A stretch of DNA of 64,000 bases from Mucidula mucida (lineage: Eukaryota > Basidiomycota > Agaricomycetes > Agaricales > Physalacriaceae). The DNA lies in NCBI GenBank assembly GCA_015501055.1, contig JADNYV010000050.1, positions 62,001 to 126,000 on the forward strand, read 5' to 3'. Shown one piece after another: positions 48,179 through 59,240 of this stretch. Position 1 is the stretch's first letter; each line of letters begins with the position of its first letter. The translations under genes and the position numbers were made by a program. A model generated the notes under the pieces. That model was not told the origin of the DNA and made no database searches. It saw only the letters and a list, made by a program, of their open reading frames with translations.

Positions 48179-49095
48179 TGAATGTACTAGTACTTTCAAA
48201 GATTACTCTGATGTTGTATTAATAAACTACATTGACGTGGCACGAACTCAGTATGAACTTACTAGTATATTGACAGACGTAGGTTCGGAGAGAAAGGATC
48301 ATTGGACGACAAGCATTCACTGGTGCAATCAGATTTATTTCCGACTCGAATTGGCGAAAAAGTCAACCCAAACCGTGAGGAACGGCGTCTAAGGATATTG
48401 TAGTGATCCCCACCAATGGCGAAACCGGCGAGAATGTGTCTTCCTTGTCTGGGCACGACTCTGCGTTGTCGAAGGGGATCATAACCTCGGTGGTGGTCTT
48501 CGCGGTGTGGCTCGCCGAGAAGGTGAATCGTTACGCGTTGACCTAGGCTCTCAGTCGGGAAGTTGGCTTGGGGCACCATCAAGTTCCTATTTTCGTTATA
48601 GTTCGAAAAATGGGAAATGTCAGTCAATCGCGAACCGAAGTTATGCATCAATACGGACTCAAACGACATGCCTGCGAAACATATAACAGTCGGTGGCTGT
48701 TCCATCACATCTTCTTGAAGATAGGAAACAAGTCCTAGTGGTCACGCCGTGAGAGTTTCCTCAATTATTGCCTAGTATATTCTACAGTGAGACGATCTAA
48801 TATCTTGAGAAATCCCTCGGTAAATATGGGATATCCGGGAATAGAGAATAACTATGACCGACTGTGACCGATGACTCGGATACCCCGACCATGTGTGCCG
48901 CGATTCTCAGAATTGAATTGCTCATCATCGAAGTTCGATGGTGTCTGAGGTCTTGACGATGTTGCCCTTCGACAGTTCGAGCGGACTTCCTGGAAGCTCA
49001 GCTGATACGGTACTGCTTCAGAAGCAGTACTAAGCGCCCACTTCGAGTGTACAACATGAGGTATGCGCGAATGATCCGATCGCATTAGCTTTTAT
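48179..49095. other. Intergenic region with one unsupported long open frame
   Basis: A 148-codon minus-strand frame at 48262-48708 has no motif I recognise and no clear splicing partner. It may be chance or a small lineage-specific gene. Nothing else was seen. Confidence 0.35.
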
Positions 49096-49492
49096 TATCG
49101 AGTCTCTCAAGAGTCTCTTGTCTTTTGATGATGAGCGGAAGAAGCAAAAGCACAAAGCTCGGCAAGGCTTGGCGCAGCGCGCAATTGTAATCACGTCCTA
49201 GGGAGAAGATGTAACTGAAGAAATGGCTCATCGACATATCACGACCGTCTAGACGCGAACAAGCAGCTCGAACACATTCCCCAAAGCTTTAAGTATTGGT
49301 ACCAATTTAACCTAAGTAAGCATGCTCTATGAGCTGAGCTATTACGGTCGTGTAGTTTCATAGCACACAACAGACGAAATCTATCGCATCCCGGACAGTT
49401 TAGAACTTCAGACCCTAGCCTAACTCGAAACATTATGCAAGAATAACTCCCACGTCCTCGTACTCGAGGCGCTCTGCAAGCATGATCTTCCA
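49096..49492 (-). repeat. tRNA-derived SINE-like repeat, copy 1
   Basis: Aligns over its length with 53110-53446 in the same orientation. On the minus strand it has an A-box-like TAGCTCAGCTCATAGAGC (49341-49324) and a B-box-like GTTCGCGTC (49260-49252). Flanking them is an acceptor-stem-like 8-bp complement, CACGACCG with CGGTCGTG (49352-49345 and 49247-49240). The left end carries GAGTCTCTCAAGAGTCTCTTG. The space between the boxes is longer than in a plain tRNA, so this is not a working tRNA. It ends exactly where the P450-tail homology begins. Confidence 0.55.
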
Positions 49493-49619
49493 AGAGGCGA
49501 TTGATCAGACAGCAGTTCGCAGATGCGGCTACCGTGTTCCAGCGCTTCGAAAACACATTGGCGGCTGAGTATTGAAGACCAAGTGTAGTGTAATCTGTAT
49601 AATTAAATTGAACAAGCCC
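49493..49619 (+). pseudogene. P450 C-terminal relic facing the GH55 gene
   Basis: The plus strand reads RRLIRQQFADAATVFQRFEN and ends at TGA near 49576. This is the uninterrupted form of the last exon of P450-B, plus its 3' flank up to the GH55 stop. No other P450 sequence is present to the left, where the SINE-like repeat abuts it. Confidence 0.75.
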
Positions 49620-49624
49620 AGAAG

Positions 49625-52600
49625 TTACGCGCTAGCAGGGCTCCAAGCAGTCATTATACTAGCGAAGCCGTTGACGTTACTGCTTTCTTCAACAACACCA
49701 ACGCCATCAATAGTGAGTTGATACGTCGTCGCCACAGTATTGAGACTGTATATCGTCACTGACGAGGCAGAGTCGATACTTGCAATATGCGCTTGACAAT
49801 CCCTCGTGTCCAGGCATTCCTGCCGGTAGTTCTAACGGTGCTGTTAGCACTAGGAAAAAATCAAGAACAAGTACTGTTCACCTTGAAGAAACTGTACAGT
49901 CCGCCGCCTGTTTCATTGTCAATAAGGGCCTATGAAAGGGGGAGTAGGAAAACGAACCGAAGATGATGATATCCGTCGATGTGGCAATACGTAGTCCCAG
50001 TGCTGAACTCATCCTCCAGTCGAAAGAAGGATCGTTGAAATCATCGTTGACAGTGAAAGGTAGAGGGCTAGGAGGCATAGGCTGATAATAAGGCTGGCAA
50101 GGAGAGCATCAGACGTAATCGTCGTCTCTATTAGTATACAGAGCATACCGTTTCGGTTTGAATCAATCCCATATAGTGGTTCGCCGCATTGACAAGATTG
50201 TACTGATACATCGCGTGGTGCTCAGAACCTACATCCTCGTCAGATCCTCGTCGACAGCCTGAACCGTTTCTCACCTGTCCCGACGAGCCAAACAGGCCCA
50301 GCAGACTCGGACAAAATTCCTCGACCGGAATAGAGAGAGATCTGCGAAGCACCATCGCCATCGAGGTCGTGGTCAGCGACCCAAGCCCAGGTGCCCTGGG
50401 AATCGATGTCAGTTCACCGGCGCCTAAAGAGCAGGTAGGAGGCTACCTCGAGGTATGCCGTCGATCCACATGTAAGATGGAGGGCAAGGAAAGCCACGGT
50501 GCAATCGTTGAATGCATAGCTTCCTGCCGGGCATGATGTCGCATTGAGGTCGGTCCCAGCAGCTGAAGAGATCAGTCTGGATACTGTCGTCCAAGCGAGA
50601 TAACCGTACCACCTCCAAGCCTAAGAAAAGCGTCGTTAGAGAATCATGAAAAGACGATACGAGAACGTACCTGATATGAGAATCCCACATTCCAGCACCG
50701 CCTTGGACATCGTCAGGTTGCGCGACATTCCACTCAACAACGATCGCCCCAGGAGCTGTCGCTAATATGAGTGAACCGTCAAAACGCCTCCGTAACACGT
50801 ACTCGGCCTAATTGTCGAGAATACGATATCAGATATCTCTATAATTCCTGTCGAACCGTACTCGCCAACTCTAACAATAGCCGTGGGGTTGAAGGCATCC
50901 TGGAACGCGCTACCTGTACCTGCAATGACGGACCATGCTTCCCCAACCATTTGAGTTCCGGCAGGGATAGTAAGCGTAGACGTGACGACGTATGTTCCAG
51001 CATCAAAAAAGATGATCTTGCAGCCAGAAAACTAGAACAAGCTGCATCAGTGAGTGCACCGGTGAAAAAGGCAATACTGTACTGACCTTGGCGAAGATGT
51101 CGTTGAGGGCTGCTGTATCATCCGCAACACCATCACCGATAGCGCCGTGATCCTTGACGCTCACGAACTGGTCGACAGCGTAGCTTTCATACTGCGGATG
51201 CATCTTTCCGAAAATGTGACCACTACCGTCGAGTAAAACCGATGACTTGTTCGCTGCCACGATATCTCCTTGGGTGAACACACCTGTCGGGCTTGTCCCA
51301 CTGTATACATTCCCTTGACCCCACGAGTCGATGGTCATTGTACCACCAGGAAGAATAACCGTTCCATCAAGGACACCGACAGCCGTCTCAACGTTCGCCA
51401 GCTGGATATTGTTGAGGACAAGTGATCCGGCTAAGGACGAGCTGGCATGTGAAGTCTGAATGAAGATGGGCGTATTGTAGACGACAGCATCGATGATCGC
51501 TTCCGCGCCAACAGTTTGAGTCTCTTGGTTTAATCCACCTGTGGTCAAATTGAAGCCGACCTATGGAACGTATGAGTGACTGAACGAAGAAGGTTCTGAG
51601 CTAGAGCATACTTGGCAGTTAGTAATGGTAACACGCTGGAAAGTCCATCCCCAATTCCAAGCCGCGAAAATCGCATTTTGCGTAGTATTGATGGTGACAT
51701 TACGGACAGTGAATCTGCATGCCATTCTTGAGCGCGCATAGCAGAAGTGCGGGAGAAACGTACTGTTGATTACCGACCCACATGCCGAATTTACCTCCGT
51801 TAAAGACAAGATCTCCCATATATCCACCAGAGCCATTTTCCATGAACAGGCCTCGGTGGCCGGTGTTTGGAGCAGTGGACATATCAACGACGACATTCAT
51901 AAGAGATGTCGATTGAGACACCTGCCAATGGATTCCGGTGGCTGCTGATTCAGGCGGGGTTCTAGAGACGTCAGTTAGGTATAGGGAGACTCGAAGATCC
52001 TACCAACAGCGTACTGGGTGAGGTCAATCCTGAGATTACGAATGGAGCGGAAACTGTACTGGATATGTTAGTACCTTCATCTCACAGCTAAGGATCATAC
52101 ATACAAGCTGTTCGTGTTCGCGTACCATTGATTTCCATTTCCTCCGTCGATGTAGGGATCAGCGTCTGAACGGATTGAATAACAATGAGGTTTAGACCGT
52201 TCAACGAGACTTGAGCTTACCAATGACGGCTAATCCTTCAAAGGATGGGGCAGCTAGTAGTGTTGGTAGATTCTTGGCGTCACCGATGAGTTGTGTATAA
52301 TAATAGACTTGAACCGGCGTCGAGACGAGATAGGTTCTGCGTAAGCTAAGATTGGGATTGGGCGTTGCGGCAGGTACCTAACATACCCGGCGGGAAAGTA
52401 TACCAGAGCAGGCGTAACCCTGTAATTCGGCGACGCGTTAATTTAAGTAGCCAGCGTCATAGAAGAGAGTACGACTGACGTGGAGGAGTTGCAAGCATTG
52501 TTGACACCATTTGCACCACCGCATCGGCCCCCAGAACTGATAGCCAAGCTGTATAAGCGTTATAAGCTGTCGCGCCACAACATACGGACGCGAGATGCAC

Positions 52601-52869
52601 TTGATTGCAGCAGAGTCGTCCGCGATACCATTTCCGATTGCCCCAAAGTCCTTGACGTTCCTGAAGACTTTGTAGGAACCGGGATCTGCGTTAAACGCGG
52701 CAATTCCTTGGTGGGTCAAAGACTCGAGCCAGTAGGGATCAGAGGAAGCCGCAGTGCCTGTTGACAATGGGACATTGCAGGTGGTCCCTAGCGAAGAACC
52801 GAGTGTGAAGATGCAGCTCAAAGCTGCGAAGAAAAAGAGTGTGAGGACCATGGAAGGAAAGGATAACAA
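49625..52869 (-). CDS. GH55 exo-beta-1,3-glucanase (two pectate-lyase-like domains)
   Basis: A signal peptide (MVLTLFFFAALSCIFTLGSS) is followed by two beta-helix domains. Each opens with the family hallmark: VKDFGAIGNGIADDSAAI in the first and VKDHGAIGDGVADDTAAL in the second. Between them lie GHRGLFMENGSGGYMGDLVF and NAIFAAWNWGWTFQRVTI, typical of GH55. The second half has YLE..GTWAWVADHDLDGDG, LSESAGPVWLVG and SEHHAMYQYNLVNA, the region of the active site in fungal GH55 enzymes. More than ten introns are used. The last exon, DCQAHIASIDSASSVTIYSL to WSPASA, is reached by a GTGAAC..GGCAG intron near 49895-49830. The enzyme is secreted and cleaves glucose or gentiobiose from beta-1,3-glucan, for wall remodelling or feeding on fungal glucan. 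It is probably a bystander in the metabolite locus. Confidence 0.88.
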
Positions 52870-53109
52870 ATGTCGCGTCAGCTTCTACAAGGTCATTTAA
52901 AGCTTCCATCTAGCTCTCAGGGGTCGCCGTAGTCGCCGTCCCCTATCGAAGAGAGCTAGCAATTTAGGCGCGACAAGGAAAATTCTGACCCAAGGCGATC
53001 GCATGGTCATGGCGAGAGCAGAGGTGATTGGCGAACCGTCGAACGGCGAACGGGCGACTACGGGCGAAGCATGGCTATAGCTCGAGACCTTCCTTCGACA
53101 AGCTCGTCT

Positions 53110-53446
53110 ATTCTACTATTGAGTCTCTCAAGAGTCTCTTGAGCGGAAGACGCAAAATAACAAAGCTCGGCCCGGCTCGGCGCAGCGCGCAAAACTTAAA
53201 AAACTGGGTACCGCAAATACGACCGTCCCGACTTGAACGGGCATCTCAAATACGTTCCCCGAAAGCATCGGTAGAATTCACCCAAAGCAAGCAATCATGC
53301 TGTACGAGCTGAGCTAACGTAGTATAGCGCACAACTGACAAGATCCCTCGCATCCCGGATAGTTTGGCACTTTAGACAAGACGTCATTCAAAAATGAATC
53401 CCATGTCCTCGTATCGAGGCACTTTACACCATGATCTGCCATAGTA
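53110..53446 (-). repeat. tRNA-derived SINE-like repeat, copy 2
   Basis: Same element as 49096-49492, about 240 bp beyond the 5' end of the GH55 gene. On the minus strand it has TTAGCTCAGCTCGTACAGC (near 53316-53299) and the B-box-like GTTCAAGTC (53238-53230) within CCCGTTCAAGTCGGG, which pairs as a T-arm. The end carries GAGTCTCTCAAGAGTCTCTTG, shared with copy 1. The two B-boxes differ from GTTCGAGTC by one base each, at different places, which points to a functional ancestor. Confidence 0.55.
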
Positions 53447-53609
53447 CGGGTATTATAAACATGGGTAACACAAAGTACAGAAGTTTGAATGCCATGCTCG
53501 TACCATTGCCTCGATACTCTTATGGCAGTACATTCTCATCTCCAAATTCTACAACGCCGACGCGATTTGACTCTTGCTATTGTGGTCGATTCCGCGGTCA
53601 GACCACTGA

Positions 53610-54913
53610 TCAACGTCCGCGTGCGTTTCTTGAGTCTGCGATATGGCAATCGTCATGTCCTTCCCGCGACTCCTGGCGTTGAGGACCTATATCCGAGTAA
53701 GCATCAAAACGGGAAACAGAAGTCCAAGGAAAATTTACTTGGAGGTCCAACGTATTAACTGCGTTGGCGCTATTGGTACTATTCATCTCCCGAGCACGGA
53801 TGCGCACATTAAGAGTCTGTCAATTGGAAGTGAGATCTCAGAATGGAACAAGCGAAAAGTAGATTGGGCCTACGGTCAAGAACGTCATCCTACAAGAACG
53901 AAAGTCAACGACCCGACTCGGCAGAAATATCGATGACTTACGAGTACATACGGCCCAGATTGACACTAAAGACATAGTGGATGTTCGTCGTTGTCATCGT
54001 TTTCGACAGGATCAGAACCATAGCCTTGCAGTCTAGTCAGAGGCGCATCTTCAAGGCTATAACTGGGACACTTACCGCACATATCGTCACTGGCAGCGCG
54101 GACTGGATGCCAACCTGGATATAATGATTCAGGATCTTGTTGGTTCCTTGGGACTGGTGAGGTCAGGGAGATGGCTGATTTGAGGAGACTCACGCTGAAA
54201 GGCGGTCCTTTTTTGCCAGAGAAAGTAAGTCATCAAGACCCTGAGCGAATGTCAGTATGCCGCGAGAGGATTCAATTGGCATCCCACGTTAACGTCGCAT
54301 CGCAACCAAGACTGATACCGCCCCAAGCGTAACTAATTTTTAAAAGCAACGCACGATGGGAAACGTCCGAGTCAGTCTGGAACTTTATCGAAGTAACCCA
54401 CGCAGGCGCGGCCGCCGCGAGACTGAGCACAACAAGGGCGGCGAATAGGATTGAGCTGCCTGAGAACTTGCGAACTCGATTCGCAAGGAAAACCTGGACA
54501 GGGAATGCAGACCTTTAGGTTTCATACGGATGAGGGTCCGTTGCAGAACGACGCGGGGTACGTACAATGTAGAGAAAAGCGGCACCATGTTGAAGTTCCA
54601 CACCGTGCTTTGCAGCACAGTCGGATCCGCGAAATTCTCGATAACGTAGTTCCACAAGAGAGCAACAGAATTCATGGTGAGAAGCAGGTCTACCAAGGCC
54701 ATCCAAGCGATGGTGGCACTGCATCAACGTGAGTGGAGATACGACGAGGAAACGAGAGACCCACAGAAGGAGACGACTGTCCTTGAAATCTAACGTGAAG
54801 TATCGAATATATTGACAGACGACCACGCCAAAGAGCGAAGCATGGACGACGACGCCTATGAGGATGGGACCAATGACTTGTCTGACCACGACGGCGAGGG
54901 CGTTGGCATCCAT
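53610..54913 (-). CDS. DUF6534-type seven-helix membrane protein, tandem paralogue 1
   Basis: Starts MDANALAVVVRQVIGPILIG, with further helices at VVVHASLFGVVVCQYIRYF, WMALVDLLLTMNSVALLWNY, FSGSSILFAALVVLSLAAAA and WGGISLGCDATLT. Next come TYFLWQKRTAF, NIHYVFSVNLGRMYS and, in the last exon, TLNVRIRAREMNSTNSANAV. The motif order (PxLIG, WMALVDxLLTMNS, YFLWxKRTxF, LGRxYS, LNxR) is that of DUF6534 proteins. It is about as close to the gene at 57462-58718 as a recent duplicate, even in 3' non-coding sequence. The early reading of such proteins as Pyr4-type terpene cyclases is possible by topology but is not supported by motifs. Function unknown. Exon ends near 54200-54450 are approximate. Confidence 0.7.
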
Positions 54914-55603
54914 AGTAAGGTGGAAGCAAAGGACAGGACGAGAACAATAGAGCTAGATTCTCGACTATACGTATAAATGCAAGGAGCAAAGTTAAAACAA
55001 TTAAATACTGACTTTTCGTCAGGGCGTCGCGACATTCTTACAGGGATCATGCGCAACGAGCACACGATGCCCACGCAAGATATCCAGCGCCCACTATAAA
55101 CAGTGGCCTTTTCTCGGAGTCGGGCTGCGTTGATGTTGCGTTGATGTAGTGCTCCCAATGTTGAATCCCTGAATTCATTGAAGCTTCTCCCGAAGAGATT
55201 CTGAATGCCTGTGATGACCGACGAAAGCTTCTGTGGTTGATCTACGCACTGCACGGTCCAATCCTAATTGAAATTCATTTTTAAGAAGGAAGAGAATCTG
55301 CTTACGAGACGCAGCTCGAATGCATATGGCCCACTGATGTGCATCACAAACCCCCAGTAAATCGCTGATCGCCGCCGGTCGTTGATTCGTTCCATCTTTA
55401 CCTAGATGGGTTTGGCTTGGGCAGGTTCCTCAAGGCAAAGGAGCCCTGATGCACACAAGAACCCAAGTTACGACATGGAAAGCTCTTCCCAACTGGAGAA
55501 TCAAAATGAGCCTATCAGTACCAGCTCGGCTGATTCCAGACCGCTGTAAAAAAGCACATATTCTCACCGTCTGGATTCACGCATTCAATCATCCTTTCCT
55601 GCT
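54914..55603. other. Shared upstream region of DUF6534 paralogue 1 and the acyltransferase
   Basis: About 0.7 kb between divergent starts. No gene is supported. A longer N-terminus for the acyltransferase beginning near 55508 in another frame was considered and not adopted. Confidence 0.4.
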
Positions 55604-56856
55604 ATGCACGATCGTAGCCCGTTTTCCGTCGAGGCGTTGCTTATGGCAATCACCAGCCTCACCACCTCGCTGATCGTGACGCCCTCCATCCCGCGCTGGG
55701 TGTTTTTCGTCGGCAGCGCAGTCCCATGCCTCTATCTTCTCACCACGACGACGGGAAGCGAAGTCGTCGACTACCTGATGGCCTTCGCCATGGTCCTCTT
55801 CATCCTCACCGCTTCGGACTTAATCCTCCTCTCCCAGCCCCAGCGTGACCGCCGGTGGGCGCGCCAACACAACGTGGAGCCCATCGAAAAGGCGTCCATC
55901 GGAGCGCGCGTCAAATGGGGACTACGCCTATCTTCCAGTCTCCGTGGGGTTGGGTGGAGCAACGAGCCCAAGGTGTTCCGCCCTCGTGCCACGCCCGGAA
56001 CTCCTCGAACTTCGTTCATCGCGAAGAAAGTCGTGTCAATGGCTCTGTGGGCGGTCGCTGTCGATATCGCGACTCTGTACGTTATGCAGTGTCCGGCATT
56101 CGTGAAGGACGGTGTATCCTTTGCGGATAGGCCTTGGTACTGGAAGCCTGTCGATATGTTCTTTTGGTTGACGATGGTCGAGGGAAACGCTGTCCTTATC
56201 CACGGCGCAATCAGTCTACTTTCCGTCGCGCTGCACCTCTCCCGCCCAGAGGACTGGACACATTCGTTTGGATATTGGAGTGACGCTTATACTCTTCGAA
56301 GATTTTGGGGGTAAGTTGCTTCGGTTCTGGTACAAATGAAGTCTCACACTTTCTATTAGGCGCGTCTGGCATCAGTTCCTGCGAAGCGTAAGTAATGCTT
56401 TCTCTAGCAATATCTATATAACTCACAAAGCGGTTTCAGTTCTTATCGGCACATGGAAAATTCATGGCACGCCAGGTCCTGAACCTGAAGTCCGGAACGA
56501 ATGCCTCGTCATACGTTCAACTATATGTTGCCTTCATCCTCTCCGGTATTATGCACTTGGTAGCCGAGTATACCGCAGGAATGGAATGGACAAAGAGCAC
56601 ATCCGTGACATTCTTTGTCATTCAAGCTACGGGTATCGCCTTCGAAGACGGTGTTATTGCCGCCGCGAGCAAACTCGGAGTCAAAGAGGCGCGATCTGTT
56701 CGTGCCATCGGTTATTTGTGGGTCCTTGTATGGTTCTATATCACGTTGCCGCCATGGTGGGATCCTATACATCGCTTGGGGCTATTAGGCATGTTTGACA
56801 GGACAATCTTCCCAAGGGAGTGGTACGAGCTAGTTGCAAAGGTTGCCGTCCGTTAA
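55604..56856 (+). CDS. MBOAT-family acyltransferase, wax-synthase-like
   Basis: Three exons (about 55604-56310, 56360-56389, 56440-56856) give about 385 residues with several hydrophobic helices. The conserved block is LRRFWGRVWHQFLRS, split by an intron, followed by QLYVAFILSGIMHLVAEYTA, where the His is the expected catalytic residue of membrane-bound O-acyltransferases (PF13813 type). These enzymes move an acyl group from CoA to a hydroxyl. In fungal clusters they commonly acetylate terpenoid or meroterpenoid alcohols. It lies between two near-identical DUF6534 genes and 1.8 kb from a P450, so late-stage acylation of the locus product is plausible (inference). The start is the first ATG of the open frame; homologues are similar in length. 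Confidence 0.82.
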
Positions 56857-57461
56857 AGCAAAGTCTGTAGATGTCGCACTTGATAGTTCTGCGTGTCAAA
56901 GCTGCAAATGCCATGATGAAATAGAATATATCTTACTTGGAGGTCTCCGGATTATAAGAATTCAACGTACACGCGATGAAACGCGTCGAAAGGTGACTTA
57001 AGCTTTCTGAATTGAAAATTTGCCTGGTCGTCGTCGAGGAAAACAACATGAAGGCTGCCGCCAAACACAAGACAATAACGCGTATCACATGGTGCGATTG
57101 CACCTGCGTCCAAAGTTCAAATGGAGCTCTCTAAATGGTGGCGCTACTGGTGAAATGAAAGGTCGACCTCCCGTTATAACTTATGAAATGGGTGTAGATA
57201 CTATATGAGCGCCTCTAAGGTAAAGGTACAGAAAAGGAGACAATTGTTGATGAGAGGGGTCAAGTGCAAGACCATGGAAGCAATGACCACTGGCATCTAT
57301 CACACCGGCGACATAATTTGACCCTTCCTCCTATTATCGTCGTCGCCACCCGACCACTGTTGATCTCGAACGTCCGAGTCGACGTGTATTTCTTGAGTAT
57401 GTGTTATGGCGATTGTCACCTCCATCCCAGCGTACCGGCTATTCTGGTTGATGAACTGTAT
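56857..57461. other. Intergenic region sharing sequence with the flank of DUF6534 paralogue 1
   Basis: No gene supported. The stretch 57340-57461 aligns with 53585-53700, the downstream flank of paralogue 1, so the duplication included 3' non-coding DNA. Confidence 0.45.
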
Positions 57462-58718
57462 TCAGAGTAAGACAAGAATGAGAGCAGTAGAGCGCTTAGT
57501 ACACACCCGCAGGTCCGACGTATCGATCGCGTTGGCGCTATTTGATACATACATCTCACGGATATGGAGGCGCATATTCAGAGTCTGCAGATTAAGCATG
57601 CGGCATGAGACCACAGAATAGACTGAATGAAACCTGGGCGTAACGCACAGTCAATAAAATAATCCTGTGGGAATCAAGGTCAACACAACAATACGGCCTG
57701 ACCAAATTACTACGACTCACGAGTACAGACGGCCCAAATTGACGCTGAAGATGTAGTGAATATTGGTTGTTGTCAAAGTTCTCGACAGAATCAGAACTAG
57801 AGCCTGACAGTCCTATCAGATGGACTTTGCCAAAAGTACTAACCTCGGCGGCGCTTACCGCGCATATCGTCACTGGCAGTGCGGATTGAATACCAACTTG
57901 CATATAACGATTTAGGATCTTGTTTGTTCCTTCTAGATAATGAGGGCACTGTCCGGGAAACAAAGGATACAAAGACGCCTTACTTTGGAAAGCAGTTCTT
58001 TTCTGCCAGAGGAAGTAAGTCATCAACGCCCTACACGGGTGTCAATAGGGCTCAGTAGGAAGTCCAGCTTACGTCTTACGTTAATACCGTATCACAACCA
58101 AGACTGATTCCACCCCAAGCAGAAATGAATTTCAAAAATGTTGCACGATGAGACCGTGACATGTTCGAGTCCATCTGGACTTTGATTGCAGAAACCCACC
58201 CCGGTGCAGCCCCTGCAAGAATGAGTACAACAAGTGCGGCAAAAAGGGTTGAACTGCCCGAGAACTTGCGGATTCGGTCAGCAAGAAAGACCTGCACAGG
58301 GAAGGCAGATCTTCAAGAACAAGTGTTGGCCTGGTGCCTAGTCGTCGAGTATAGTGACGTACAGAGTACAGAAGAAAGGCAGCATATTGAAGTTCCAGGC
58401 CGAGCCGTCTAGGACAGTTGGATCCGCAAAATTTTCGACGGCATAGTACCACAGCAATGCGGCAGAGTTCATCATGAGAAGCAGATCTATCAATGCCATC
58501 CAGGCTACGGTAAACCTGAAGCTACCATTAGTGGCATTCACAGAGGTTGCTGGAGGAAAAGATATTTACTTGAGCCACTTACTGTCCTTGAAATTGGACG
58601 TGAAGTATTGCACATATTGGCACCCAACGACGCCGAGGAGAAGAGCATGGATGACAACTCCTATGAGGACCGGCCCAACCACTTGCTTAACCACGACCGC
58701 GAGATTGGGTGTGTCCAT
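57462..58718 (-). CDS. DUF6534-type seven-helix membrane protein, tandem paralogue 2
   Basis: Starts MDTPNLAVVVKQVVGPVLIG and follows paralogue 1 segment by segment: WMALIDLLLMMNSAALLWYY, FADPTVLDGSAWNFNM, VQVFLADRIRKFSG, WGGISLGCDTVLT, MTYFLWQKRTAF, TNKILNRYMQVGIQSALPVT, NIHYIFSVNLGRLYS and TLNMRLHIREMYVSNSANAI. The end differs from paralogue 1: the frame runs on as DLRVCTKRSTALIL to a stop at 57462, unless a further intron is used. It is oriented like paralogue 1, with the acyltransferase gene between them. Function unknown; a role as receptor or membrane partner is only a guess. Confidence 0.7.
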
Positions 58719-59240
58719 AACAAGGAGTGGGAAGAGCGCTCTACCACTGAACCGCTAGACTTTCTGATGGTACAGATAGAGCGGAAAACAGTGAGTTGAA
58801 CATAGCTTGTTATATATCAAGCGGTGTCTTCTCCATACGAAACATCCCTTGATACATGATACCGTCCAAAGGAGTTGCTCATCTCTCCTTGCTGTGCACA
58901 CACACACGGAGCGGATGCTCCATCGAGCGTGGCTCATATCGTTTGGAACGAGGTGAGGTGATTCCTTCGGACATCTCAGCACTCTATGAATCTAGGACTC
59001 CTTTGACGCTTTTCCCGAAGCTATATGCAGTCTCCATAATGGCCGATGAAGACCTTCGTCCGGGTCCTTTGACGTTCCGAGGAATGCGAGGCGGCTCAAA
59101 TGCTCCGAGAGCCAGGTATCGACTTTCAACACGGTCTCATCGCCTGCGCGCAACCTCTACTTCTCCGAGGCTCTGTATCAGGTATCAGTTTCGATAGAGT
59201 ATACATACATGTCATGCGAAAGACCACAACATCATAGCCA
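58719..59240. other. Intergenic region
   Basis: About 0.5 kb between the paralogue 2 start and the P450-C stop. No gene supported. Confidence 0.45.

Noticed and set aside
53199..53316. A functional tRNA gene on the minus strand
   Set aside because: A- and B-box-like sequences are present, but the arms pair poorly, the gap between boxes is too long without a clear intron and anticodon, and a diverged second copy with the same flanks exists, so a SINE-like repeat fits better.
53610..58718. The two small multi-helix proteins flanking the acyltransferase read as Pyr4-type membrane terpene cyclases
   Set aside because: Size and position would suit a meroterpenoid cluster, but the motif order (LIG start, WMALVDxLL, YFLWQKRTAF, LGRxYS, LNxR) is that of the DUF6534 orphan family, and I see no cyclase acidic motifs.
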